Assembly (NCBI GenBank): GCA_017473795.1
Contig: JAFUJE010000112.1
Location: 1-13,191, forward strand
Direction: 5' to 3'
Length of the DNA: 13,191 nucleotides
Source: Clostridia bacterium
GTDB taxonomy: Bacteria > Bacillota > Clostridia > Christensenellales > UBA1242
Shown: positions 7,224 through 13,140 of the stretch, piece by piece
How positions within the stretch are numbered: the first letter of the stretch is position 1
Layout of the letters: every line of letters begins with the position of its first letter
Notes under the pieces: generated by a model
What the model was told of the DNA's origin: nothing
What the model saw: the letters and a program-made list of their open reading frames with translations, nothing else
The model's database searches: none
Translations under genes and position numbers: made by a program

Positions 7224-7520
7224 ATGAATATTCGCTGTCGTAAAATTAATTGTAAATTCAATCATGCGGGCACTTGCCACGCACATCAAGTCTGGGTCTG
7301 CCGTGGTGCGGTTTGTGAGACCTACCAAAAGGACGACGATAAAACGGACTTGGAGTTAGCGTCTGAATTGACGCCAACCGTACCAAACAATGTCCCCTTA
7401 CGTTGTACCGCTGCCACGTGTTTGTACAACCGTGACTGTCGCTGTGGCGCTAACGGGATTGCGGTCATTGATAATGAAAATAAAAATCAAGCCGATTGTG
7501 CAACTTTTATCGAGCGTTAA
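7224..7520 (+). CDS. Tandem DUF1540-like Cys-rich protein
   Basis: This 98-residue protein has two copies of a Cys motif like that of DUF1540, a small domain common in Clostridia and thought to bind metal. Copy one has Cys5, Cys10, Cys18 and Cys31; copy two has Cys61, Cys66, Cys74 and Cys92. The first three cysteines follow the same C-x4-C-x7-C spacing in both copies, and each copy ends C-x-T-aromatic (CETY, CATF). Extra cysteines occur at 26 and 72. An acidic linker of about 30 residues (36-59) joins them. No signal peptide or membrane segment is seen, so it should be cytoplasmic. Its function is unknown; metal binding is inference from Cys spacing. The promoter lies in the 34-bp gap shared with rplI. 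The M23-like gene starts 56 bp downstream without an obvious terminator between. Confidence 0.75.
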   Translation: MNIRCRKINCKFNHAGTCHAHQVWVCRGAVCETYQKDDDKTDLELASELTPTVPNNVPLRCTAATCLYNRDCRCGANGIAVIDNENKNQADCATFIER

Positions 7521-7562
7521 GTCTGTTGTATAAAAAACTGCGCCGTGGTCAAAAATCATGGC

Positions 7563-7569
7563 AAGGGGG
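7563..7569 (+). promoter_or_regulatory. Ribosome binding site that fixes the M23-like gene start
   Basis: AAGGGGG lies seven bases before the ATG at 7577. This favours that start over the in-frame ATG at 7496, which lies inside the DUF1540 coding sequence and has no such site. Confidence 0.7.
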
Positions 7570-7576
7570 TAAAGAA

Positions 7577-8215
7577 ATGGATTTTCGCACAGCAACACAA
7601 ATGGAAAAAACACGCCGTAACGCCATTGCGATCAGTACCTTGTTGGTGGTATTGATGTTAGGCTTGACCACAACTTTCATTGCCATCAGTTTTGTTCGTC
7701 CCAGTTCTAACAACAAAATCACCGAAGACAATGGTAGTTTAGTTGGTGGACCAACAACACCGGCTCCGGTGATTACGGCATCATGGGTGCTACCCATTGA
7801 AAAGTCAGCCGCCACAATTTTGAAAGCCGCCGACTTCGACATGGTGCAGTTTAACAACACCACTAAGTGGTACGAGTACGATTTAGGTTATACCTTGGGT
7901 GCGGCTAGTGGTACCGATGTTGTGGCTTGCTTCGATGGCAAAGTAACTTCCGTGATTGAAAGCGGTGACGCCAGTACCGGCAAATTAATTCGTATCCAGC
8001 ACAAAGATGGTCTTGAAACCGTGTACAGCAGTTTGGACGCCGTGGACGTTGCGGTCGGTGATGAAGTAAAAAGCGGCGACCGTATCGGGACCGTGGGTAA
8101 CTCGGCAAATTATGAAGTCTTTGATATGCCACATGTGCGCTTGATGATGTATCAAAACGGTAAGCCGGTCAATCCAGAAAACTTCGTCGAATTTCCCGGT
8201 AACGATAATAAATAA
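7577..8215 (+). CDS. Membrane-anchored M23 (LytM/SpoIIQ-like) protein lacking catalytic residues
   Basis: This is a 212-residue protein with one N-terminal membrane anchor (about 15-40), a low-complexity Ser/Thr/Pro linker and an M23-fold domain from about 90 to 205. The fold is recognised from GTDVVACFDGKVTSVIESGD, the IRIQHKDGLETVYSSL strand pair, VGDEVKSGDRIGTVGNS and the closing NGKPVNPENFV. Active M23 enzymes bind zinc through H-x-G-x-D and H-x-H. Here the first motif reads D-L-G-Y-T within KWYEYDLGYTL, and the second reads H-V-R in MPHVRLMMY, so only one of the usual ligands remains. It is probably a non-enzymatic scaffold. SpoIIQ, the forespore half of the engulfment channel, has the same anchor-plus-M23 layout and loses one ligand in Bacillus, but nothing nearby proves sporulation. 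A weak promoter (TTTATC 7506-7511, 17 nt, TATAAA 7529-7534) may drive it apart from DUF1540. Confidence 0.82.
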   Translation: MDFRTATQMEKTRRNAIAISTLLVVLMLGLTTTFIAISFVRPSSNNKITEDNGSLVGGPTTPAPVITASWVLPIEKSAATILKAADFDMVQFNNTTKWYEYDLGYTLGAASGTDVVACFDGKVTSVIESGDASTGKLIRIQHKDGLETVYSSLDAVDVAVGDEVKSGDRIGTVGNSANYEVFDMPHVRLMMYQNGKPVNPENFVEFPGNDNK

Positions 8216-8238
8216 TTTGGCAAAAGGGAGAGGTATCT

Positions 8239-8280
8239 ATGTTCCAAAAAATTGTGTTAAAATTTTTCAAAAGGGGATAG
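8239..8280 (+). CDS. Candidate 13-residue cationic peptide ORF
   Basis: A short ORF starts at ATG 8239 and ends with TAG at 8278-8280, encoding MFQKIVLKFFKRG. A strong purine-rich AAAGGGAGAGG (8223-8233) sits five bases before the ATG, which is why I report it; it lies 23 bp after the M23-like stop. The peptide is basic (three Lys, one Arg) and hydrophobic, consistent with membrane association or with a leader peptide. Its last four codons form the 5' arm of the following terminator hairpin, so a ribosome finishing this ORF would cover that arm. It could be a real small protein, an attenuator leader or chance. I do not recognise it. Confidence 0.4.
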   Translation: MFQKIVLKFFKRG

Positions 8281-8299
8281 ACTAATCCCTTTTCTTTTG
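8269..8299 (+). terminator. Intrinsic terminator after the M23-like unit
   Basis: AAAAGGG (8269-8275) pairs with CCCTTTT (8287-8293), extended by AT/AT across a bulged G, with a six-base loop AGACTA and a T-rich tail. The stem starts inside the 13-codon ORF, and its 3' arm lies in the spacer of the next promoter. Confidence 0.65.
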
Positions 8300-8306
8300 T
8301 TATAAT
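8278..8306 (+). promoter_or_regulatory. Promoter of the 77-residue membrane protein gene
   Basis: A perfect -10 TATAAT (8301-8306) is placed 17 nt after TAGACT (8278-8283, 4 of 6 to TTGACA). The transcript should start near 8313, leaving about 20 nt of leader that includes a strong AAGGGGAGGA site before the ATG at 8333. Unlike most first genes here, this transcript has a leader and an SD. Confidence 0.65.
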
Positions 8307-8332
8307 TAAAAAAAATAAGGGGAGGATGACAA

Positions 8333-8566
8333 ATGGGAATTTTACGTAAATTAATTTCATTTTTGGTATTGGTGGCTGCGGTAGTTATTTTGGTTGGGGT
8401 TTGCATGAAGTTTCCTTGGTCAGAAACTTTCGGGGAAGTTTTCAAAAATTTCAACTTTAACAATTTGATTGTTGCGTTGTTAACATTCTTTGAAGTTGCC
8501 GGCAACGCCATCATTTTGGTTATGTTGGGCTTCATCGGTTTCAGCATTCCCAGCCGTGCGAAATAA
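8333..8566 (+). CDS. Small two-TM membrane protein of unknown function
   Basis: This 77-residue protein has two hydrophobic segments, about residues 7-25 and 46-72, separated by a short polar stretch with aromatic and charged residues (FPWSETFGEVFKNFNFNN) and ending in a basic SRAK tail. The positive residues at the N terminus (GILRK) suggest both termini lie in the cytoplasm. I do not recognise the family. The start is set by the strong AAGGGGAGGA ribosome site about 6 nt upstream and by its own promoter. It is followed by a strong bidirectional terminator, so it forms a single-gene unit, apart from possible read-through of the terminator ahead of its promoter. Confidence 0.75.
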   Translation: MGILRKLISFLVLVAAVVILVGVCMKFPWSETFGEVFKNFNFNNLIVALLTFFEVAGNAIILVMLGFIGFSIPSRAK

Positions 8567-8587
8567 TTCTTTCAGTAACAAACAAAT

Positions 8588-8623
8588 AAAAAACACCGTT
8601 CAATTCCCGCACGGTGTTTTTTT
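8588..8623. terminator. Bidirectional intrinsic terminator
   Basis: AAAAAACACCGT (8588-8599) pairs perfectly with ACGGTGTTTTTT (8611-8622) around an 11-base loop. The A-run on one side and T-run on the other let it work in both directions. It serves the small membrane protein gene (+) and the phosphoketolase gene (-, stop at 8631). It is the only clear terminator between convergent genes in the window. Confidence 0.9.
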
Positions 8624-8630
8624 AAGTTTT

Positions 8631-10916
8631 TTAAAAATTTAGGACCCAGTCGGGGTCGATGCCGTGTTGTAAAATGTAGGCACGGTGTTGGGCTAAGGCG
8701 GTGTCCATGGCGGCGGTTAGTTCTGGGTGGGGGGCTGTGGCGGCGATAATGTCTTTGACGATGTGGAAGCGGTCGATACCGTTTAATACTCGCATATCAA
8801 AGCCTGTGGTAATCGCTCCACATTCACAATATCCTTTGATGGTGTAGGCTTGACTGTTCGGACGGTGGGCGGTTAAAGCCAAAATTAAATTACGGTAAGT
8901 GTGCGTTACAAAGACCACCGGTTTGTCGTTTGTGAAAATACGGGCATAAGCATTGGCGTCCAAACTATCGGCACGACCACCCAAAATTCCCGCATCAATA
9001 ACATTGACTAAACGGACTTTTAATTGCGGATACTGCGTCTGTAAAATTTTGTAAGCAGCCAAACATTCCACTGTTGGCGTGTCACCCATACAAGCCAAAA
9101 CGATATCGGGGTTAGCCACATCTTGCCAAATACTGATACCGGCTTTTACATCGGCGATTGCTTGGGCTCCGGTACGCCATTGACGACTGGGGTGCTTGGA
9201 GGCTGTAATCAAATTGATTTTATTCGTATCTTGCAGACAACGTTCAAACACTGCCAGTAATGTATTGGCATCGGCAGGGAAGTAGCAACGAACTGTTTGT
9301 GGGGCTTTATCTAACAAGTGACTGGCTAAACCTGTGTCTTGGTGGGTGTAGCCGTTGTGGTCTTGTTGCCAAGTATGACTGGTGGCAATTATGTTTAAAC
9401 ATGGTAAGGTAGTACGCCAAGGCATTTTACTGGTTTGTTTTAACCATTTTGAATGTTGGCTGAGCATACTGTCAATCACACGACCAAAGGCTTCGTAGGT
9501 TGCAAAGAATCCATGACGGCCGGTTAAATTGTAGGCTTCTAACATTCCTTCACACACGTGTTCGGATAAGATACCGTCAATAATGCGACCGTCCGGACTT
9601 AAACTGTCATCGGTCGGGTAGAGTTGCGCTTGCCAAGCACGATTGGTAATTTTGAACGGCCCGTACAAACGATTGGATTTGGCTTCGTCCGGAGTAAAGA
9701 AACGGAAAGTCGTGGGGTTGGTTTGCATAATTGCTGCCACGTAATTGGATAGCACATTCATATCTTGGGCTAAGTGCGTTGTGGGTATAAAGAACTGTTT
9801 TAAGTCTGGTAACTGTAACGGAGTATATTTTTGTCCGCCGTAAGTCAAGGGGTTAGCGGATAAGCGGCGGTTGCCTTGCGGACAGAAATCCAAGATGTCG
9901 GCTTGTAAACTACCGTCTGGGTTAAACAATTCGGCGGGGCGGTAGGATTGCAACCAGTCACTTACTAATTGTAGATGATGTGGTTGAGACATATCGATTG
10001 GCACTTGATGAGCGTTAAAGGTTCCGGCAATTGTTTTACCGTCTACGGCAACCGGTCCCGTCCAACCTTTGGGCGAATTCAAAATAATAATCGGTTGTTT
10101 TTTATTTTTCTTGCGGAAACATTGTAAACAGTAATCAACAGCACTAGCCATTGCTTGGTGGTCTTGCATAATATTGGCAGGGTTGTAACCTACGGTAACT
10201 TCAATGGCTTCGTAACCTAAGCCGGCAAAGTACTGTTGGCGTTCAGTTGGTGAGATACGTGCCAAAATCGTCGGGTTAGCAATCTTGTAACCGTTTAAAT
10301 GAATAATCGGTAAGATATGTCCGTCTTTGTCGGGGTTTAAGAATTTCAAGCCTAACCAACTGGCTGCCAAGGGGCCTGTTTCGGCTTCGCCATCACCGAC
10401 AATCACGGTTGCCACTAAGTTAGGGTGATCTAAAACGGCACCCATACCATGAACTAAGGAATAACCCAGTTCGCCACCTTCGTGCATACTACCAGGAATT
10501 TGTGGCGCTACGTGGGAAGAAACTCCACCAGGGAAAGAAAAGTCACGGAACAGTTTTTGCAGACCGGCTTTATCTCTGGTGTAGGTTGGGTAAACTTCGG
10601 AATACGTCCCTTCCGCATAAGCGTTAGCGATGAAAAAGTTTCCACCATGACCTGGTCCCGAAATTAAAATCATGTCTTGGTCAAATTTTTTAATGACACG
10701 GCTCATGTGTGTGTAAATAAAATTCTGTCCGACAATGGTACCCCAATGCCCGAGAATACGGTTTTTGATATCTGACCTTGTTAGCGGACGTTCTAACAAC
10801 GGGTTATCACATAAATAGAGTTGTGCGGCGGATAAGTAATTGACGGCTCGAAAATAACGATCCAAGGTGGTAAAATTTTCCATTTGTTTCATGTTTTGAT
10901 TATTCCACATTTTCAT
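8631..10916 (-). CDS. xfp: Xylulose-5-phosphate/fructose-6-phosphate phosphoketolase
   Basis: This thiamine-diphosphate enzyme cleaves xylulose-5-phosphate (and often fructose-6-phosphate) with phosphate to give acetyl phosphate and an aldose phosphate, the key step of heterofermentative and bifid-type sugar breakdown. At up to 761 residues it is slightly shorter than typical members (about 790-825). Hallmarks in order are GHWGT (56-60), GPGHGG (87-92), HEGGELGYSLVHG (145-157), the ThDP-binding GDGEAETGPLAASW (174-187), HLNGYKIANPTILARIS, FFTPDEAKSNRL, SEHVCEGMLEAYNLTGRHGF, TSHTWQQDHNGYTHQDTG and the C-terminal FDMRVLNGIDRFHIVKDI. All are well kept, so it should be active. The start is uncertain: in-frame ATGs at 10916, 10910, 10892 and 10883 all lack a Shine-Dalgarno. 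AATAAT six bases before the 10892 ATG would fit leaderless initiation there. It faces the tRNA-Leu unit across a short divergent gap. Confidence 0.96.
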   Translation of the reverse strand: MKMWNNQNMKQMENFTTLDRYFRAVNYLSAAQLYLCDNPLLERPLTRSDIKNRILGHWGTIVGQNFIYTHMSRVIKKFDQDMILISGPGHGGNFFIANAYAEGTYSEVYPTYTRDKAGLQKLFRDFSFPGGVSSHVAPQIPGSMHEGGELGYSLVHGMGAVLDHPNLVATVIVGDGEAETGPLAASWLGLKFLNPDKDGHILPIIHLNGYKIANPTILARISPTERQQYFAGLGYEAIEVTVGYNPANIMQDHQAMASAVDYCLQCFRKKNKKQPIIILNSPKGWTGPVAVDGKTIAGTFNAHQVPIDMSQPHHLQLVSDWLQSYRPAELFNPDGSLQADILDFCPQGNRRLSANPLTYGGQKYTPLQLPDLKQFFIPTTHLAQDMNVLSNYVAAIMQTNPTTFRFFTPDEAKSNRLYGPFKITNRAWQAQLYPTDDSLSPDGRIIDGILSEHVCEGMLEAYNLTGRHGFFATYEAFGRVIDSMLSQHSKWLKQTSKMPWRTTLPCLNIIATSHTWQQDHNGYTHQDTGLASHLLDKAPQTVRCYFPADANTLLAVFERCLQDTNKINLITASKHPSRQWRTGAQAIADVKAGISIWQDVANPDIVLACMGDTPTVECLAAYKILQTQYPQLKVRLVNVIDAGILGGRADSLDANAYARIFTNDKPVVFVTHTYRNLILALTAHRPNSQAYTIKGYCECGAITTGFDMRVLNGIDRFHIVKDIIAATAPHPELTAAMDTALAQHRAYILQHGIDPDWVLNF

Positions 10917-10959
10917 ATTTTGAGCAACTTGTTGTCAAAAAAATTAAACAAATAATATC

Positions 10960-10988
10960 TTGTCAATAATTAACTCGGGTGCTATAAT
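10960..10988 (+). promoter_or_regulatory. Promoter of tRNA-Leu and the downstream membrane-protein gene
   Basis: TTGTCA (10960-10965), an exact 17-nt spacer and a perfect TATAAT (10983-10988) are followed after eight bases by the first base of the tRNA at 10997. The primary transcript should begin within a few bases of the mature tRNA 5' end. Confidence 0.85.
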
Positions 10989-10996
10989 AATAGCAC

Positions 10997-11083
10997 GCCC
11001 AGGTGGCGAAATCGGCAGACGCAAGGGACTTAAAATCCCTCGGGGGAAACTCCATATCGGTTCAAGTCCGATCCTGGGCACCA
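10997..11083 (+). tRNA. tRNA-Leu (anticodon UAA)
   Basis: The 87-nt gene has acceptor arm GCCCAGG (10997-11003) pairing with CCTGGGC (11073-11079), discriminator A11080 and an encoded CCA (11081-11083). The anticodon stem AGGGA/TCCCT encloses the loop CTTAAAA with anticodon TAA at 11031-11033, which reads UUA. The long variable arm (about 11041-11056) is the class II feature of tRNA-Leu, and the T arm ATCGG-TTCAAGT-CCGAT is perfect. UUA is a very common leucine codon in this window, for example in the LtaS-type gene. No terminator follows; an ORF with its own SD starts 20 bp later. Confidence 0.97.
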
Positions 11084-11103
11084 CAATTTTAAGGAGAAAA
11101 ACA

Positions 11104-11883
11104 ATGGGGGTTTTCGCTGGGTTCCTTAAATTTATTCAAACAACGATGACTTGGCCAGCCTTGTACGGTTGGTATCATTTTTTATGGTTGGCATTAATGC
11201 TCGGGGGTTGCGTGTTGGTTTTCTGTTTGCGGAAACGTATTACGCCTCGAGCCGTTAATTATATTTTATTAACCATGGGTGTGACTCTGATTGTTTTGGA
11301 AATTTTGAAACAGTTGGCTTTTGGTTTTGACTTTGCTGAAAGTGGTGCGATAATTTCAACTTTCCGCTGGGAGTTCTTTCCGTTCCAATTTTGTTCTACA
11401 CCGATGTATTTAATGTTATTGGCTGGTATTATGCGTCGGGGGAAAGTTTACGAAGCGTTAATTGCGTACCTTGCCACCTTCGCTTTGATTGGTGGTTTAG
11501 TCGTAATGATATATCCCGGCGATGTTTTTCACGATTATATCTTAATCAATTTTCAAACTATGCTTTGGCACAGTAGTATGGTGGTCATTGCTTTTATGTT
11601 GTTGTGTACCCGCAGTGTTAAATTTAATTACCGGACTTTATTAAAAGCCTTGATTGTTTTTGTTGTCATGTTGGCGATAGCATTAGTTATGAACATTGTT
11701 GTACATCAGTTTAATCCAGACCAAACTTTTAATATGTTTTTTATCAGCCCGTACCAGCCATGTACTTTGCCTGTTTTATCAATTATTTACACGCTGGTGC
11801 CTTGGATTATCATTTTCATGATTTACGTTTTCGGCTTTACTTTGGCGGCGGGGATTGTGTTAGGTTTGGCTTGGTTATGTTAA
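11104..11883 (+). CDS. TIGR02206/YwaF-type integral membrane protein
   Basis: This 259-residue protein is almost wholly hydrophobic, with about seven to eight membrane segments. It resembles the YwaF / TP0381 (TIGR02206) family of unknown biochemical function: an early GWYHFLW with His25, a glutamate-containing LEILKQL helix, the WEFFPFQFCSTPMYL segment, a histidine-bearing MLWHSSM helix and an aromatic/proline-rich ISPYQPCTLP loop. The start at 11104 is chosen because AAGGAG (11091-11096) sits seven bases upstream; the longer in-frame start at 10960 would run through the promoter and tRNA and is excluded. With no terminator after tRNA-Leu it is probably on the same transcript. Its stop overlaps the stop of the convergent YhhN-like gene by 4 bp (shared TTAA). 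The family match rests on layout and motifs; the role is unknown. Confidence 0.78.
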   Translation: MGVFAGFLKFIQTTMTWPALYGWYHFLWLALMLGGCVLVFCLRKRITPRAVNYILLTMGVTLIVLEILKQLAFGFDFAESGAIISTFRWEFFPFQFCSTPMYLMLLAGIMRRGKVYEALIAYLATFALIGGLVVMIYPGDVFHDYILINFQTMLWHSSMVVIAFMLLCTRSVKFNYRTLLKALIVFVVMLAIALVMNIVVHQFNPDQTFNMFFISPYQPCTLPVLSIIYTLVPWIIIFMIYVFGFTLAAGIVLGLAWLC

Positions 11884-12587
11884 CGACTTACCGGGCGAGT
11901 CCACACCGACGCTAAAGCCAGTAAGTAAAGAGACGGAATGTAAAAGATAAAAGAAAAATCATAGGCGGTTAGCCAAGTGGTATTTTGTAACTGAAAAAAT
12001 TCACTGCCACCGTTATTCATACCAATGAAGAAATCACAGATGAGTAAACAAATCATTGCCACCAACATTAGTGCTTGTGTTTTAATCTGACAAGCCAGTA
12101 CCACGACGGTGATAAGCAAATTGCTAAAATAAATAACTGCCAAAACAGCGACCAAGTTTAATTGCAGACAGGGTAATATCATGATACTAAGTAAAGTGAT
12201 GCCGGCACGGATACTGACCGTGATGATTTTGTATTTGCGGTTTTGGGTTGTAAACCACGTGTAAACCGCCAAACAAAATTGCAAAAAACAAAAAACCACC
12301 ATGCCCCATAATTGGTCGGTAGGGTGATGAGACACACTGTAACGCAAAATTAAAAAATAATCGGCGCCGGCGGCACAAGCCAAAGCCAATATTAGGCAAA
12401 TTTTTTTGCGGTGTGGTTGTATCAATAATAACGCCCAAAACAAACAGAGCAGGACGCAAGCGTAATACAAGCCTCGGTAATTACCACTGCCGTGAATCGC
12501 CAGAAAAAAGTAAAGACCGAACAATAAAACACTAAAAATTACGGTCATAATAATTTTCAGATTTCTGTTATGTAATGGTTTCAGCAT
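11880..12587 (-). CDS. Polytopic membrane protein, YhhN-like
   Basis: This 235-residue protein has about eight membrane segments. Two comparable stretches with an acidic residue inside a hydrophobic run (AAGADYFLIL, Asp76; LLICDFFIGM, Asp185) and a closing FIFYIPSLYLLALAS resemble the YhhN/TMEM86-like family, which includes lysoplasmalogenases, and similar unnamed membrane proteins of gut Bacillota. I would not assign the enzyme activity. The ATG at 12587 is supported by a -10-like TATACT eight bases upstream. An AGG in that gap is a very weak ribosome site at best. Its stop codon shares bases with that of the convergent TIGR02206 gene, leaving no room for a terminator. Confidence 0.65.
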   Translation of the reverse strand: MLKPLHNRNLKIIMTVIFSVLLFGLYFFLAIHGSGNYRGLYYACVLLCLFWALLLIQPHRKKICLILALACAAGADYFLILRYSVSHHPTDQLWGMVVFCFLQFCLAVYTWFTTQNRKYKIITVSIRAGITLLSIMILPCLQLNLVAVLAVIYFSNLLITVVVLACQIKTQALMLVAMICLLICDFFIGMNNGGSEFFQLQNTTWLTAYDFSFIFYIPSLYLLALASVWTRPVSR

Positions 12588-12595
12588 CTTAACCT

Positions 12596-12601
12596 AGTAT
12601 A
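12596..12601 (-). promoter_or_regulatory. Candidate -10 element of the YhhN-like gene
   Basis: On the minus strand TATACT (12601-12596) ends eight bases before the ATG at 12587, the same hexamer as in the LtaS-type promoter. No convincing -35 is seen at 16-19 nt. The gap to the upstream gene is only 46 bp, so this may add to read-through from that gene. Confidence 0.45.
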
Positions 12602-12633
12602 ACTCGTTTGGACACTAAATACCGATTTGTTTT

Positions 12634-13053
12634 TTAGGGCAAGCGTAACGTGCAAGTATAACCTTTGTAAGTTACTTGGTAACTGTAATCAATGATATCA
12701 AGATATTCATAAACGGATAAATCTCTACAAATAAAGCCGTAAGAAGTTAATTTTAAACTTTCTGTGTTGTAAATTACTGAGTTCGGATTTTGTAAAATGT
12801 TTTGGTAGATATCGTCCCAAGTTGCAATTACAGTATCATGACTTTCTAAACTAATTTGCCAAACTAAATACAAATCGCCGATAGTTTGACTGTTACCCAC
12901 AAATTTACTAACCAAACGATGATTATTGTTGTTATCTGAAGCTGTCGCCGTTGGTGCCGACTGCCAATGTTTCACAAAAACGGGTAACGATAAAGCAACT
13001 GCACCGCAAACAAAGATGATAATAACATTGATGATTAGTTTGCGACGCAACAT
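12634..13053 (-). CDS. Membrane-anchored hypothetical protein
   Basis: This protein of about 139 residues has a basic start (MLRRKLIIN), one hydrophobic segment (IINVIIIFVCGAVALSLPVFV) and a polar, Asn-rich then aromatic-rich domain that should face outward. It may be a signal anchor rather than a cleaved signal, since no clean cleavage or lipobox is evident. I do not recognise the family. Two starts are possible: ATG 13053, seven bases after a promoter-like TATGCT, or ATG 13065, four codons longer, which would overlap that hexamer. I prefer 13053 on the promoter evidence alone. Neither has a clear Shine-Dalgarno. The gene ends 46 bp before the YhhN-like gene in the same direction, with no terminator between, so they could share transcripts. 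Confidence 0.6.
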   Translation of the reverse strand: MLRRKLIINVIIIFVCGAVALSLPVFVKHWQSAPTATASDNNNNHRLVSKFVGNSQTIGDLYLVWQISLESHDTVIATWDDIYQNILQNPNSVIYNTESLKLTSYGFICRDLSVYEYLDIIDYSYQVTYKGYTCTLRLP

Positions 13054-13060
13054 AAAGCCT

Positions 13061-13089
13061 AGCATACTACATCTGTCGAATTTTGTCGA
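13061..13089 (-). promoter_or_regulatory. Candidate promoter of the membrane-anchored hypothetical gene
   Basis: On the minus strand TCGACA (13089-13084, 5 of 6 to TTGACA), a 17-nt spacer and TATGCT (13066-13061, 4 of 6 to TATAAT) precede the ATG at 13053 by seven bases. The spacing fits the leaderless pattern, but the -10 is weak. Confidence 0.4.
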
Positions 13090-13114
13090 CTTATAACTTT
13101 GTCATATTTTTAAT

Positions 13115-13138
13115 AAAAAAACCCATACGGGCTTTTTT
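13115..13138 (-). terminator. Intrinsic terminator of the gene entering from the right
   Basis: A-run plus CCC (13115-13124) pairs with GGG plus T-run (13129-13138), with a four-base loop and one bulged base. It begins 2 bp after the stop of the rightmost reading frame and has U-tracts in both directions. Confidence 0.6.
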
Positions 13139-13140
13139 AG

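Noticed and set aside
7496..7576. Longer M23-like start at 7496
   Set aside because: It lies within the DUF1540 coding sequence and lacks a ribosome site; the start at 7577 has AAGGGGG.
7905..8132. Minus-strand ORF of 75 codons under the M23-like gene
   Set aside because: Arg/His-rich shadow of a clear M23 coding frame, with no ribosome site and no recognisable domain.
10932..10966. Two copies of TTGTCAA 28 bp apart between phosphoketolase and tRNA-Leu, possible operator
   Set aside because: The right copy is the tRNA -35 element; the left could be chance or an unused -35 for the opposite strand. Seven bases repeated once in AT-rich DNA is not enough.
10960..11103. Longer TIGR02206 reading frame beginning at 10960
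   Set aside because: It reads through the tRNA promoter and the whole tRNA-Leu; a clear SD supports 11104.
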